The position numbers were made by a program, and so were the translations under genes. Below, in pieces: positions 8,075-17,893 of a stretch of DNA of 64,000 nt (positions are counted from its first letter, which is position 1; every line of letters begins with the position of its first letter). The notes under the pieces were generated by a model. That model was not told the DNA's origin, did no database searches, and saw nothing but the letters and a program-made list of their open reading frames with translations. Origin of the DNA: Pontibacter ruber (lineage in GTDB: Bacteria > Bacteroidota > Bacteroidia > Cytophagales > Hymenobacteraceae); NCBI RefSeq assembly GCF_023630205.1, contig NZ_JALPRR010000002.1:186001-250000 (forward strand), in the 5' to 3' direction.

Positions 8075-9550
8075 TTAAAACTGAAAGTATATAAACTCCT
8101 GATGTCCGAACTGCCCGAAGAGCAGTAGGACGATGATGGCCAGGTAGTACACGCTCCACCTCACCCAGGCCGGCCGCTGCAGGATGAGCTGCGATACGCT
8201 GCCGTTGCGCTGTATGAGATGCACTGTTTCCATCAGGATGATGGAGAGTACCGATACTGTAAATACTTTCACTCCCTGGTCTAAAAATAGAATATGGTTA
8301 ATATTTACTGTATTCAGCTGTGTAATGTTACCTAATCCGGTAATGCTGTTGCGGATAATGTAATAAGCATCGCCGATGTTGTTGGCTCTGAAGAAAATCC
8401 AGGAGAAGCATACCAGTGCAAACACGGTCAGCACCTGCACCCATTTGTATACTTGCGGGTAGCTGGTAAGGCCGATCTGTTGTACCAAACGGTTGCGCTG
8501 TTCTTTTGTGATCATACCAAACACTTGGTACATGCCGTGCAGGGCACCCCATACTACGAAGGTCCAGTTTGCCCCGTGCCACAGGCCGCTTACCAGAAAC
8601 ACGATGAACAGGTTGTAGTACCAGCGCCACTTTACCACGCGGTTACCACCCAATGGAATGTAGAGGTAGTCGCGGAACCAGGTAGATAAGGAGATGTGCC
8701 AGCGGCTCCAGAACTCGGGTATGGATTTGGCAAAGTATGGGCTGCGGAAGTTCTCCATCAACCGGAAACCCATTACCTGGGCGGCACCGATGGCAATATC
8801 AGAGTAGCCCGAAAAATCGCAGTAGATTTGAAAGGCAAAGAACACGGTAGCGATAACGAGCGAAATGCCTTCAAAATCAACGGGGTTGTTGTATACCTGG
8901 TTTACCATCAGGGCAAGGTTATCGGCAATCATGATCTTTTTGAAAAAGCCCCAGGCCATTCTCCGCAGACCTGCCACTACCCGGCTGTATTCAAAGCTAT
9001 GGTACTCGTGCAACTGCCCCAGCAAATTGCCCGCCCGCTCGATCGGGCCTGCCACCAGCTGCGGAAAGAACGTGACAAAGAGCGCAAAAATGCCCAGGTG
9101 CCGCTCTGGTTTTATACGACCATGATACACGTCTATCGTGTAGCTCATCGTCTGGAAAGTATAAAAAGAGATGCCCATGGGCAGGAGCAGCTCAAAGGCA
9201 GGCATGGCATAGGGCACATGCAGTGCCTGAGCGAGCTCGTGTGCGCTGTCATTAAAAAAGTTATAATACTTGAACAGGAGCAGAGTGGCCAGATTGGCAA
9301 ACAAACTGATGCAGAGGTAAGGCTTTCGCTTTTCTTTCTCGCTGTCATCATACCTGCCCATTGCCCGGCTGCACAGGTAATCCACCATGGTTGAGAAGAT
9401 CAGTATAACAGCGTAAGCCGGCTTCCAGGACATGTAAAAGTAGTAGCTGGCAAGAAGCAGAATCAGCCACCTTCTGTTAAAAGGAGTCAGGAAGTATAGC
9501 GTAACTACTACCGGAAAGAAAATAAAGAATTCAGTAGAGTTAAATAGCAT
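8075..9550 (-). CDS. MBOAT family O-acyltransferase (AlgI-like)
   Basis: A 491-residue polytopic inner-membrane protein with about ten hydrophobic segments. The MBOAT signature is clear: FWSRWHISLSTWFRDYLYIP (about residue 280-300) and the active-site His in VSGLWHGANWTFVVWGALHG (about 320-340). It moves an acyl group, usually acetyl, across the membrane to a periplasmic transferase. It is the first gene of the operon with the AlgX-like and GT61 genes and is divergent from a secreted SGNH hydrolase gene. The length matches AlgI and DltB relatives. Confidence 0.9.
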   Translation of the reverse strand: MLFNSTEFFIFFPVVVTLYFLTPFNRRWLILLLASYYFYMSWKPAYAVILIFSTMVDYLCSRAMGRYDDSEKEKRKPYLCISLFANLATLLLFKYYNFFNDSAHELAQALHVPYAMPAFELLLPMGISFYTFQTMSYTIDVYHGRIKPERHLGIFALFVTFFPQLVAGPIERAGNLLGQLHEYHSFEYSRVVAGLRRMAWGFFKKIMIADNLALMVNQVYNNPVDFEGISLVIATVFFAFQIYCDFSGYSDIAIGAAQVMGFRLMENFRSPYFAKSIPEFWSRWHISLSTWFRDYLYIPLGGNRVVKWRWYYNLFIVFLVSGLWHGANWTFVVWGALHGMYQVFGMITKEQRNRLVQQIGLTSYPQVYKWVQVLTVFALVCFSWIFFRANNIGDAYYIIRNSITGLGNITQLNTVNINHILFLDQGVKVFTVSVLSIILMETVHLIQRNGSVSQLILQRPAWVRWSVYYLAIIVLLLFGQFGHQEFIYFQF

Positions 9551-9901
9551 ACAAACAGTCTTAGGGTGTTAATAAAGCACAAATCGTTTCAGGCCAGCCA
9601 TGCTGAAATAACAGGGTTTGCACTGATCTGAGTTGGGTGTTGGTCAGTATGATTTAAGTATATTATATAGTTGTTTGGCTAAAAGGTTGGGCTTTTGAAG
9701 CTATATTTTTTGTTTAAAATATAATTTAAGTATAATATATTGATTGTTAGTGGATTGCGTGTTGTATTTGATGGGGTATGTTGTAACACTAATTTATTAT
9801 CCACTTAAAAAAGTGCAAAAAGTACTATGTAAATAAGAATAACCAACAGCGGAAACGGCCGTTTGAATACAGGCATTTCGACTATTACGTAATCTTGCAA
9901 T
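9551..9901. other. Divergent AT-rich intergenic region
   Basis: About 350 bases between the divergent MBOAT operon and the secreted SGNH gene. It is strongly AT-rich from 9640 to 9860 and holds two AAGTATA words (9656, 9726). It must carry promoters for both sides, but I see no perfect TTG-N18-TAnnTTTG element. No gene is visible. Confidence 0.6.
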
Positions 9902-11584
9902 ATGCTCTACAATTACCCGGTGCGGAGCCATACAGTGCTGCTGTTGTTATCCTTGCTTTTTATCACCTTCCCTGCCCGTTCTGCTTTTGCAGCAAATGCT
10001 GTAAGGGTTGCGCCCTCTCTCAGGGGTGCGCTCAGCATCCGGTGGAACGCTGTAGAAGGTGCTTCACACTATGTTATAGAGCAGGCTGCAGCACCGGACG
10101 GTACGTTTACCAAGCTAACCACAGTTAATGCTCCGCTCACTACCTACCGCCATGCCGGACTTGGGTACAACCAGACAGTTTACTACAGAATACAGTATTA
10201 CAACAGCGGGGCTCTGCTGGGTACCAGCGAGATCGTGAGTGGCACCACACATCCCGAAAACTATGTATACAGGATTATGCCCTTGGGCGATTCCAACACC
10301 TTCGGTACCAAAATTGGAGACGACGATAATAATGGTAATCCCATCACCCCCTACTCGGAACGTGTTGCCTACCGGGGTGAATTGTACAAGCTACTTGAAA
10401 CTGCTGCCATACCTTTCGATTTTGTAGGGAGCCAGCATTCGGGTAGCACGTATGTGGCAGATGATGACAATGCCGGTTTTTCGGGTGCACGCGACGAAGA
10501 TATTGCCAGTCTTCTGGAGCAGGGTTCTTATACTTCCACCGGTGGAAAACTGATAATAGGATCAAGTGGGCCCTACCTGGATGCCTACCAGCCGGATATT
10601 GTTTTGTTGCATGTCGGCACTAATTGGGTAGATGGAAGCGAGAACAACATGAACGACGTAAACCGTATCCTGGACCAGGTGGATGCCTACGAGGAAAAGA
10701 CAGGCAGGGAAGTAACCGTGATTTTGGCTAAGATCCTGCAGCGGGTATGCTACACTGAAAATGGCGCCGACTATTGCCCGACACCAGATGAAACACAGGA
10801 TACCTTCAAGTATAACCACAGCTTGCAGGCACTGGCAGAGAACCGGATAGCCTCCGGCGACAGGCTAAAACTGGTAGACATGGAAAAAGGGGCCGGAGTT
10901 ATCTATAAGTATCCCGAACATGGAGGCGAAATGGCAGATTTCCTGCACCCGACAGCAAGTGGTTACCAGAAAATGGCCAGAGTATGGTTTGATGGCCTGG
11001 TTGAGGAATTGCAGGTTGCACCCTTGCCGGTGGAACTGATCTCCTTTAAGGCGCAGGTTGCGCAGGACAATGTGCTGCTGAAGTGGGAGACTGCGTCAGA
11101 AAAAGATAACAGCCGCTTTGTAGTAGAGCGCATGCAGGAGGGAGGACGCTTTACAGAGGTAGGGTCTGTGCCGGGCGCCGGTGACAGCCAGGTAAAGCTG
11201 AAGTATACTTATACGGATAACAGCGCACCAACAGGCACGCTCTATTACCGCCTCAGGCAGGTAGATGTCGATGGTAAATACGAATACTCCAACGTAGTGG
11301 CTCTGACAAGAAAAACTAGGTCTGATGTTAAAAAAGTATATCCGAACCCGGGCGACGGAAGGAGCATTTCGCTGCAAGTATCTGGTTTTGTAGCCAATGA
11401 GCTTTTAACGGTTCAGGTTGTGGATGGCATGGGTAGAAATGTATACACAGCTTCTCTTTCTGCCGACGCGCTTGGTACGGTTAACACAAGTATAAATTTT
11501 TCAACTCCGCTGCCCAAAGGGTTTTACATTATGCAGGTGGTAGCGCCCGGAAAAACAGAAAAGCTCAAGCTTGTTGTAGAGTAG
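9902..11584 (+). CDS. Secreted SGNH/GDSL hydrolase with T9SS sorting domain
   Basis: A 560-residue exported esterase-type protein. Domains in order: signal peptide (1 to about 30, cut after SAFA), a fibronectin-III-like domain (about 35-115), an SGNH hydrolase domain with PLGDSNTFG (about 127), HVGTN (about 236) and DFLHPTASGY (about 345), a second beta-sandwich (about 370-465) and a C-terminal type A T9SS domain starting at VYPNPGDG (about 478). The catalytic Ser, Gly, Asn and Asp-x-x-His blocks are all present. It should be exported by Sec and then the type IX system to the cell surface. Its position back to back with the polysaccharide acylation operon suggests it removes acyl groups from the same or a related glycan; that is an inference. 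Confidence 0.85.
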   Translation: MLYNYPVRSHTVLLLLSLLFITFPARSAFAANAVRVAPSLRGALSIRWNAVEGASHYVIEQAAAPDGTFTKLTTVNAPLTTYRHAGLGYNQTVYYRIQYYNSGALLGTSEIVSGTTHPENYVYRIMPLGDSNTFGTKIGDDDNNGNPITPYSERVAYRGELYKLLETAAIPFDFVGSQHSGSTYVADDDNAGFSGARDEDIASLLEQGSYTSTGGKLIIGSSGPYLDAYQPDIVLLHVGTNWVDGSENNMNDVNRILDQVDAYEEKTGREVTVILAKILQRVCYTENGADYCPTPDETQDTFKYNHSLQALAENRIASGDRLKLVDMEKGAGVIYKYPEHGGEMADFLHPTASGYQKMARVWFDGLVEELQVAPLPVELISFKAQVAQDNVLLKWETASEKDNSRFVVERMQEGGRFTEVGSVPGAGDSQVKLKYTYTDNSAPTGTLYYRLRQVDVDGKYEYSNVVALTRKTRSDVKKVYPNPGDGRSISLQVSGFVANELLTVQVVDGMGRNVYTASLSADALGTVNTSINFSTPLPKGFYIMQVVAPGKTEKLKLVVE

Positions 11585-11838
11585 CAGGCCTGCAGCTGTG
11601 TGCTTTAGGAGCAAACGAGCATAGCTTTTGTGCTACGTTGTTAAAGTATAAACAGCCTTAATTGGCAGGTTAACAGCATGATAAGTCTCTTTTATAACCT
11701 GTTTTGGGAATAGGCGTAATATAAAAGAATCCAAATAAATAAAAGTCCTTATATCTGTTTCCGGTAGCTAAACCACCCCTGTGCCGGCGATAGTATGTAC
11801 TTGTTTAGCAATAACCCGTAAGCTTTCAGGAAGCCTGA

Positions 11839-14265
11839 ATGAAAGTATTCACAGCTTGCAAAGCACATTGTATCAAACACATGGAGCATAACTACAGAAC
11901 GTCCTGCCACTCGGTCCGGCGCAGGAGTTTGATAACTAAAATACGATCCTGCTCAAGGCTATTCCAACTCCTGAAATGCCAAAAGCACCAACTCCTGTTT
12001 CTCTCAGCACTCATCTTCCTGCTCAACATCTTTTCTGTTATCCCGGTAGCTGCTGCGGCGAGTGCACCGACTAATGGCCTGGAAGCGAAGGCAGCGCAGG
12101 CCGAATGCCCATCAGGGCTGGTGCACTACTTTGGTATGGACGAAACTGCCAGCGGCACTTACAAAGATTATACTTCTGAAGCAACTGCCACCTGTACTTC
12201 CTGCCCCGAACCTGCAGCAGGTATGTTCGGCGGAGCCCAGCGTTTCGATGGCGTTAATGATGGATTGGACTTGAATGAAGTAACCAACTTTCAATGGGGG
12301 CCTAACAGCAGTTTCACGATCGAGGTATGGATGCAAACCACTGGTAGCTCCTCTGATAACCGTGTGATAATCGGACGGAACGCGACAGACTCTAACATGA
12401 TCTGGTGGCTGGGCGTTGATACGGATGGCTATGCCGTATTTGAGCTTCGGGACCGGAAAAGGGAGGGGCACAAGATCGGAGCTAGCGGTAAAAAAGTGAA
12501 CGATGGCAAATGGCATCATGTGGCTGTGGTACGCGACGGCATACAGCGGCAGAACCGGGTGTACGTAGATGGTTTTGCAATCGCAGATTTTCCCTATACC
12601 TACACCGATAATTTTGAAAGCACAGTGCCTGTAAACATCGGTTATCTGGCGCTTAATAATGGCTATCGCTTTTCAGGATTGCTGGACGAACTAATGGTTT
12701 ACAACAGGCCCTTAACTGAAAGCGAAATGCGCTCACGCTATAACAGCGGTGCCGGTAATTACTGCGGACCGCAGCAGGTTGCTCCATCCATTGTTTCCGA
12801 AGCCATTACGTACGGCGTAGCAGGGCAGCCTTATATTTACGATGTAAACGCCACCGGTACTCCAGCGCCAGCTTATACATTGGTTTCCGGCCCGGCAGGT
12901 ATGACGATCAACGCTGCTTCGGGAGAGCTGACCTGGACACCTGCTGCAGCAGGTAAATTCAGCGTAACAGTACAGGCTGCAAACAGCACAGGGCAGGATA
13001 AGCAGTCCTTTGAGATCACAGTGAAGAAAGATATCGGGGAAACGGCCGGCCTGGTGCACCACTGGATGCTGCACGAAATCACCGGTACCCGCTACAAAGA
13101 TTACTATACTCCCTACGATGCCACCGCTGACGCTGCTTCCAAACCTACTCCTGTAGCAGGGGTTATCTCTGGCGGCCAGCGCTTTGATGGCAAAATCAAT
13201 GGACTGGATGTGATGCAGGGCAGAAACTTTGATTGGGAGCCGAATGATAACTTCACAATCGAACTATGGATGCGCAGCACCGCCAGTAAATCCGAGAACC
13301 AGGTGCTGATCGGGCGTTCTGCCAAAGAGTCGGCGGTGCACTGGTGGGTTGGCGTGGGTACAGATGGGACAGCAGGCTTTCAGTTACTGGACCTGGAATG
13401 GCAGGGAATTTTTGTTGGCGGCAGCGGTCCTAAGCTAAACGATGGAAAATGGCACCAGGTGGTAGCGGTACGAAATGCAGCGGCAGGTTCTACCAAAGTG
13501 TATGTTGATGGCAATAAAGTAGCGGAGGGAAGCTTTGCGCATAAGTATGGTTTTGCAAGCCTTGCGCCTGTAAACATGGGTTACCTGAATGAAGATTCGC
13601 GTTATCGTTACGAAGGCGATCTGGATGAGGTAAAATTATTCGGAAGAGCGCTCAGCGATGCGGAGATCAAAACACGGTACACACAGGTTTATAACGCGAT
13701 TGTAGAGCTGATCCGGTTTGAGGGTAAGTATGCTGGTGGTGTAGTAGAACTGGATTGGGAAACTATCGCAGAAATAGAAACCGTAAGCTTTGGCATCGAG
13801 CGTTCCGCCAATACAGAGGATTTTACCCCGATCGGCGAAGTGCCGGCAACCGGCTCCAGGTCAACAGAAAATGTGCTGTACGATTACACCGATAAGGCGC
13901 CACTCAAAGGGAAGAGCTATTACAGGCTGAAGATCAACAAAAAGAACGGCTCTTCTACTTACTCCAACATTGTGATGGTAGAGTATGGTGGCGCGATTGC
14001 TTCCTCGTTTCAGGTGTATCCGAACCCGATAGCCAGGGGAGGGGAAGTTTCGGTGGAGGTAACTAACCTTGGCGAGAGCGAAGAAGTAACCTTTATGGTT
14101 ACCGATATGGCCGGTAAAACCATACTGCAGGAAAAAGTGGTAGCCGATGAGCAGGGGCTTTTGACGCTTAAAGTGCCTGTTTCCGGAAACCTGCAGCCAG
14201 GCATATTTAATCTGACGGTCGTTACAAAAAACAAAACGATAAGCAGGAAGCTCGTGGCCTTGTAA
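11839..14265 (+). CDS. Double LamG-domain T9SS surface protein
   Basis: An 808-residue secreted protein. A hydrophobic core (about residues 51-73, ending AAAASA) is preceded by an unusually long basic stretch, so the start may be the ATG at 11881 or a later site. Domains: LamG/concanavalin-like (about 92-305), a putative Ig domain of the He_PIG type (about 310-400, GVAGQPYIYDVNATGTPAP), a second LamG (about 402-610), a beta-sandwich (about 630-715) and a T9SS C-terminal domain from VYPNPIARGG (about 725). No catalytic domain is visible, so it is most likely a glycan-binding or adhesive surface protein. The two LamG copies are clearly related but diverged (for example VWMQTTGSSSDNRVIIGR and LWMRSTASKSENQVLIGR), an old internal duplication. 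Confidence 0.85.
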   Translation: MKVFTACKAHCIKHMEHNYRTSCHSVRRRSLITKIRSCSRLFQLLKCQKHQLLFLSALIFLLNIFSVIPVAAAASAPTNGLEAKAAQAECPSGLVHYFGMDETASGTYKDYTSEATATCTSCPEPAAGMFGGAQRFDGVNDGLDLNEVTNFQWGPNSSFTIEVWMQTTGSSSDNRVIIGRNATDSNMIWWLGVDTDGYAVFELRDRKREGHKIGASGKKVNDGKWHHVAVVRDGIQRQNRVYVDGFAIADFPYTYTDNFESTVPVNIGYLALNNGYRFSGLLDELMVYNRPLTESEMRSRYNSGAGNYCGPQQVAPSIVSEAITYGVAGQPYIYDVNATGTPAPAYTLVSGPAGMTINAASGELTWTPAAAGKFSVTVQAANSTGQDKQSFEITVKKDIGETAGLVHHWMLHEITGTRYKDYYTPYDATADAASKPTPVAGVISGGQRFDGKINGLDVMQGRNFDWEPNDNFTIELWMRSTASKSENQVLIGRSAKESAVHWWVGVGTDGTAGFQLLDLEWQGIFVGGSGPKLNDGKWHQVVAVRNAAAGSTKVYVDGNKVAEGSFAHKYGFASLAPVNMGYLNEDSRYRYEGDLDEVKLFGRALSDAEIKTRYTQVYNAIVELIRFEGKYAGGVVELDWETIAEIETVSFGIERSANTEDFTPIGEVPATGSRSTENVLYDYTDKAPLKGKSYYRLKINKKNGSSTYSNIVMVEYGGAIASSFQVYPNPIARGGEVSVEVTNLGESEEVTFMVTDMAGKTILQEKVVADEQGLLTLKVPVSGNLQPGIFNLTVVTKNKTISRKLVAL

Positions 14266-14340
14266 GGACGGGTGTGGAGCAATACGCCATACTTCCGGCA
14301 AGCAAGGTTATACTTTATGCAGAGCTTGCAGGAAGTATAA

Positions 14341-14378
14341 AAACAAAAAGGCCCGTGAGATCACGGGCCTTTTTGTTT
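14341..14378. terminator. Bidirectional Rho-independent terminator
   Basis: A perfect 18-bp stem (14341-14358 with 14361-14378) with core GGCCCGTGA and A/T tails on both sides. It separates the convergent LamG and beta-helix/PA14 genes. Just upstream, TTATACTT (14308) and AAGTATAA (14333) form another inverted pair. Confidence 0.9.
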
Positions 14379-14398
14379 TTGGAGGGGGAGTATTATGT

Positions 14399-17230
14399 TT
14401 ACTCCTTGATAATTTTGATGCTGCTGCTCTTTCCTTGGGTATCGGTGTACTTCAGGATGTACAAGCCAGCCTTTAGTCCTGCGCTGGCCAGGTTCAGTTC
14501 CAGCTTGTTGTTTACCAGGGCCAGGTCTTTGCGCTCTGTGTAGATCACTTTACCGGTCTGGTCAAGTATAACTACTTCCTGCAGCTTCACTTCCTGTGTA
14601 CCGAAGTTCAGCGTGATCACGTCTTTGAACGGATTTGGATAAGCTGATACCTGGGTAAAGAACGGCTCGGTGTATTCTGCTTCTGATACAGACATAGCAG
14701 AGAGTGTTGAAATGCTTCCTTCGAAAGGAGACAATCTGCTGCCAGCGATCGGACGCTCATAGGCGCCGCTTGGCAACTGCCAGCCTACGGCCAGGTTGTC
14801 ACCACCTTCTTCTTCTTTCTGCAGGGCCTCGATGTAGTAGCGCTTGCCTGCTTCCAGGTTCACCTTCACCGACTGCTGGGTAGAATATTTGGCCCACTCA
14901 CGCGGGTTGGTCCAGCCGTTTACCGAAGCGATCTTCACTTTCTTGGCAGGATCTTCCGACGTACTCAGGTACAGCTCGGCGCTGTTGTCACCCGAGATCC
15001 AGAAAGTATAAGCGCCTGTTGCAGGAGCCGTTACGTAGCCACGGATACGCTGGCCGTAGTTGTCGGCAAAGTCACTTGGTGCTTCAAATAAGGTCAGCTC
15101 GTTGGTGCTGGTTGGTTTGTTGCTCACCGGGATGGTAGCAATGCCTTCTCCTGTTACATTGCTCCACAGGTCGCGGGTGATCTTGCCCATTACATAAGTT
15201 GGTACAGTAACTGCTACCGTTGCAGTGCTGCCCATAACAGACAGTCTGTTTCCGGCGATCGGACGCTCGTAGGTGCCGCTTGGCAGCTGCCAGCCCACGG
15301 CCAGGTTGTCACCGCCTTCTTCTTCTTTCTGCAGGGCCTCGATGTAGTAGCGCTTGCCTGCTTCCAGGTTCACCTTCACCGACTGCTGGGTAGAATATTT
15401 GGCCCACTCACGCGGGTTGGTCCAGCCGTTTACCGAAGCGATCTTCACTTTCTTGGCAGGATCTTCCGACGTACTCAGGTACAGCTCGGCGCTGTTGTCA
15501 CCCGAGATCCAGAAAGTATAAGCGCCTGTTGCAGGAGCCGTTACGTAGCCACGGATACGCTGGCCGTAGTTGTCGGCAAAGTCGCTTGGCGCTTCAAACA
15601 AGGTCAGCTGCGTGCTGCTGGTAGGGTTGTTGTTTACCGGGATGGTAGCAATGCCTTCTCCTGTTACATTGCTCCACAGGTCGCGGGTAATTTTGCCAGT
15701 GCCTGTTGTAGTGGTTGTTGTGGTTGTAAGGCTTGGTGCAGTTGCTGTAGTAGCGGTTACACTGATGCCCACTGCTGCAGAAGTTTTAGTAGCACCTTTG
15801 TCGTCAGTTGCCTTTGCCGTTAAGCTGTAGCTGCCTGCCGGCACGTTGCTCCAGGTAAAGCTGTAAGGGCTTGCAGTAGCTTCGCCTAATTTGGTAGTAC
15901 CCTGGAAGAACTCAACTCTTGCAACTTTGCCATCAGCATCTGTAGCAGAAGCGGTAAGTGTTACGGCAGCACCTTGTGTAAAGGTAGCACCTGCTGAAGG
16001 AGATGTTAACGTTACAGCCGGAGCCTGATTTGCAACAGCAGTTGCAGAGCCATTAGGGCCTAATACAATGCCATTCTGCTGAAGCTTCTGGTTCCAGCGG
16101 GTAAATTCGTCTGCTTCATGCTGGCGTGTAATCGGGTTTGGAAGCGCAGTGTTCGATGTGAAGCTGGCAAATTCCTGTACCGAGATATCATTGCGGTTAT
16201 CATCCCAGCCCCAGGCTACAATACCCATTACGTTGTTGTCGATCGAGTTTGCGAACGTAGTGTTCTGCTTATAGTAGTCGTTGCTCCAGTAACCGGAAGT
16301 ATACATGGCATACTTGCTGCCGTCCGGGAAAGTGGCTGCGTTAACGGCGCGGTTGTGGTGGTAGCGCAGGTTATTGCCACCGGCCATGCCCATAGAGTAG
16401 TTACCAAGGCCCACCAGGTGGTTTTCGAATGCTTCTACATAGGCTGGGCACACGTTGATGTCGCCGTCACCGTCTGTAATGATACCGCCACCGGAATAGG
16501 TAGAAGAGGTAGCCGGCACGGGGAAAGCCCCCTGGATGTAGTTGTTGTGGATCTTGATCGGTGAGTCCGAGGTACCACGCGTGTTGTAGATGTTGATGTT
16601 GTCTTCCACGGCCGAGTTGCCCGGCTCGTTGATGATCTGGTTCCAGGCAACTTCTACGTGACGGATGGCGCCTTTGAAGTTGAACTGCACAAACTGCACC
16701 AAATCTTTGCCCCCTTGTACACGGCCGTCGATGTTCTTGGCCTTGTTGTAGCGGATCTTGATGGTTTCCGAAGTGGTGCCGTTGCCGCGGTAGCTTTCCG
16801 CTACCGAAATGCCGGCTGTGCCTTCCATGTAGCAGTTCTCTACCACTACGTTCTTGAACACGTCCACGGTGAGGAAGCGGCGCGACTTCATGTAGCTGTT
16901 CCAGCTAGTAGGCGTCAGGCCGTAGCCGTTGGTGTGGCGCACGGTGATGTTGGCTTCATAGCCCCAGGATTTGATCAGGTAACCCGCCCCACGGATGTTG
17001 GAGTTGACAATGACTACCGGCTCAGACGTACGTACGTCCACGGCCGGTACTTCCGAGTCTCTCGACTCCCAGTTGCCTGTGTAGGTGCCGCCCTTGGTAA
17101 TCACCAACGGACCGCTATAGGTCTGGGCAAAAATTTGTAACGGGGTTAATGCATACACAATGAGGGTAAGTAAAAGAACAGACAAGACCCTGCCTGCCCT
17201 CTTATTTGTGTAAGAGGTAATTGTATTCAT
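14399..17230 (-). CDS. Secreted beta-helix protein with two PA14 domains and T9SS domain
   Basis: A 943-residue exported protein. Domains: signal peptide (1-36, ending IFAQ), right-handed beta-helix region (about 38-395), Ig-like domain (about 405-492, PAVTLTSPSAGATF), a Thr-rich linker of eight consecutive Thr, PA14-like domain 1 (about 510-660), PA14-like domain 2 (about 680-830) and a T9SS C-terminal domain with YPNPF near residue 867. The two PA14 copies are almost identical at the DNA level (offset 510 bases). Residues 38-277 are almost identical to the anchored beta-helix gene at 17894-19168. Beta-helix folds occur in polysaccharide lyases and epimerases and PA14 binds sugars, so a role on the exported polysaccharide is plausible. 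No catalytic residues can be assigned. Confidence 0.8.
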   Translation of the reverse strand: MNTITSYTNKRAGRVLSVLLLTLIVYALTPLQIFAQTYSGPLVITKGGTYTGNWESRDSEVPAVDVRTSEPVVIVNSNIRGAGYLIKSWGYEANITVRHTNGYGLTPTSWNSYMKSRRFLTVDVFKNVVVENCYMEGTAGISVAESYRGNGTTSETIKIRYNKAKNIDGRVQGGKDLVQFVQFNFKGAIRHVEVAWNQIINEPGNSAVEDNINIYNTRGTSDSPIKIHNNYIQGAFPVPATSSTYSGGGIITDGDGDINVCPAYVEAFENHLVGLGNYSMGMAGGNNLRYHHNRAVNAATFPDGSKYAMYTSGYWSNDYYKQNTTFANSIDNNVMGIVAWGWDDNRNDISVQEFASFTSNTALPNPITRQHEADEFTRWNQKLQQNGIVLGPNGSATAVANQAPAVTLTSPSAGATFTQGAAVTLTASATDADGKVARVEFFQGTTKLGEATASPYSFTWSNVPAGSYSLTAKATDDKGATKTSAAVGISVTATTATAPSLTTTTTTTTGTGKITRDLWSNVTGEGIATIPVNNNPTSSTQLTLFEAPSDFADNYGQRIRGYVTAPATGAYTFWISGDNSAELYLSTSEDPAKKVKIASVNGWTNPREWAKYSTQQSVKVNLEAGKRYYIEALQKEEEGGDNLAVGWQLPSGTYERPIAGNRLSVMGSTATVAVTVPTYVMGKITRDLWSNVTGEGIATIPVSNKPTSTNELTLFEAPSDFADNYGQRIRGYVTAPATGAYTFWISGDNSAELYLSTSEDPAKKVKIASVNGWTNPREWAKYSTQQSVKVNLEAGKRYYIEALQKEEEGGDNLAVGWQLPSGAYERPIAGSRLSPFEGSISTLSAMSVSEAEYTEPFFTQVSAYPNPFKDVITLNFGTQEVKLQEVVILDQTGKVIYTERKDLALVNNKLELNLASAGLKAGLYILKYTDTQGKSSSIKIIKE
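14742..15198 (-). repeat. PA14-encoding direct repeat, copy nearer the 3' end of the gene
   Basis: One unit of a 510-base-offset direct repeat inside the beta-helix/PA14 gene. Its core 14805-15073 (269 bases) is identical base for base to 15315-15583; the flanks differ at scattered positions, mostly third codon positions. It encodes the second PA14-like domain. Confidence 0.9.
15252..15698 (-). repeat. PA14-encoding direct repeat, copy nearer the 5' end of the gene
   Basis: Partner of 14742-15198 and encoding the first PA14-like domain. The absence of any synonymous change over 269 bases points to a very recent duplication or to homogenisation by conversion. Confidence 0.9.
16400..17117 (-). 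repeat. Beta-helix block shared with 18292-19011
   Basis: This 718-base block matches 18292-19011 closely. The encoded proteins differ at only a few residues in about 240 (for example K/R and D/E near the start), while the DNA shows scattered synonymous differences. Similarity falls off abruptly downstream of GGNN to a level typical of old paralogues. Confidence 0.85.
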
Positions 17231-17893
17231 CTTCTTTGGCTAAAAGTTGAAAAATTAATAAATTCTAATATACTCTTCTTGCTTCTGTTCCTTTGTGACT
17301 GTTGGCGCAATCACTTTTAGTAGGGTTGAAGCTGCTTTGCTTACATATCTGTTTTGATGGCTATCTTTAAAATGTTCATATATAAGTTGTTGCAAATATA
17401 GTAAGGAAAATTTTAGAAAAACTAACCTTTCCTTTAAAAAATCTTTATAAAATTATACGTACTTGACATATTTATATCTTTTAGTTGGTCTTGAAAGTGC
17501 CATACGTGTATGCTATAGCAATTTTTGAGCTGATATAGGGTTTCAAAAAAATGTAATATTTAGGAAAAATCACATTTAAATTTTATAATAATATAAAGTT
17601 TTTATATGGTAATTTGCTTTTGCTTGGTGCGAGTTCGCAAGAGGAGTGCTTTGTAAATTACAAATTTTAAACAGTTGAGTTTATATATAGATTAATATGA
17701 ATATTTGTATAATGAGGCTGCTGTTGTCTTCCTGATTCACAGAGTTCCTGACAGCGTCAGCAGGTTCAAGGCTCCTGATCTCAGGATTACTCCGTCACTT
17801 TAAAGCCATATTTTACTACTAACAACAGAACATGACTCAACTAAAGTATGAAGCAGTAAAGTATAGGAGGGAACGAGGGGGAAAGCAATGTAC
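17231..17893. other. Long AT-rich intergenic region
   Basis: About 660 bases between the two beta-helix genes, both read on the minus strand. 17340-17720 is very AT-rich. A -7-like element is at 17393-17400. No gene, no clear terminator and no tRNA are visible. Confidence 0.6.
17393..17400 (-). promoter_or_regulatory. Candidate -7 element of the secreted beta-helix gene
   Basis: Read on the minus strand this is TATATTTG, a full match to the Bacteroidota -7 consensus TAnnTTTG, followed by CA as at the stronger promoter near 63780. It lies about 165 bases upstream of the start at 17230. The -33 TTG is not convincing (GTTAG at that place). Confidence 0.4.

Noticed and set aside
8696..9394. Open frame of 232 codons opposite the MBOAT gene
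   Set aside because: The minus-strand gene has the full MBOAT signature; the opposite frame has no membrane pattern or family.
15700..15735. Simple repeat (ACA/ACC threonine codons) as a slippage-prone phase-variation tract
   Set aside because: The codons are mixed ACA/ACC/ACT and not a pure run, so frame-changing slippage is unlikely.
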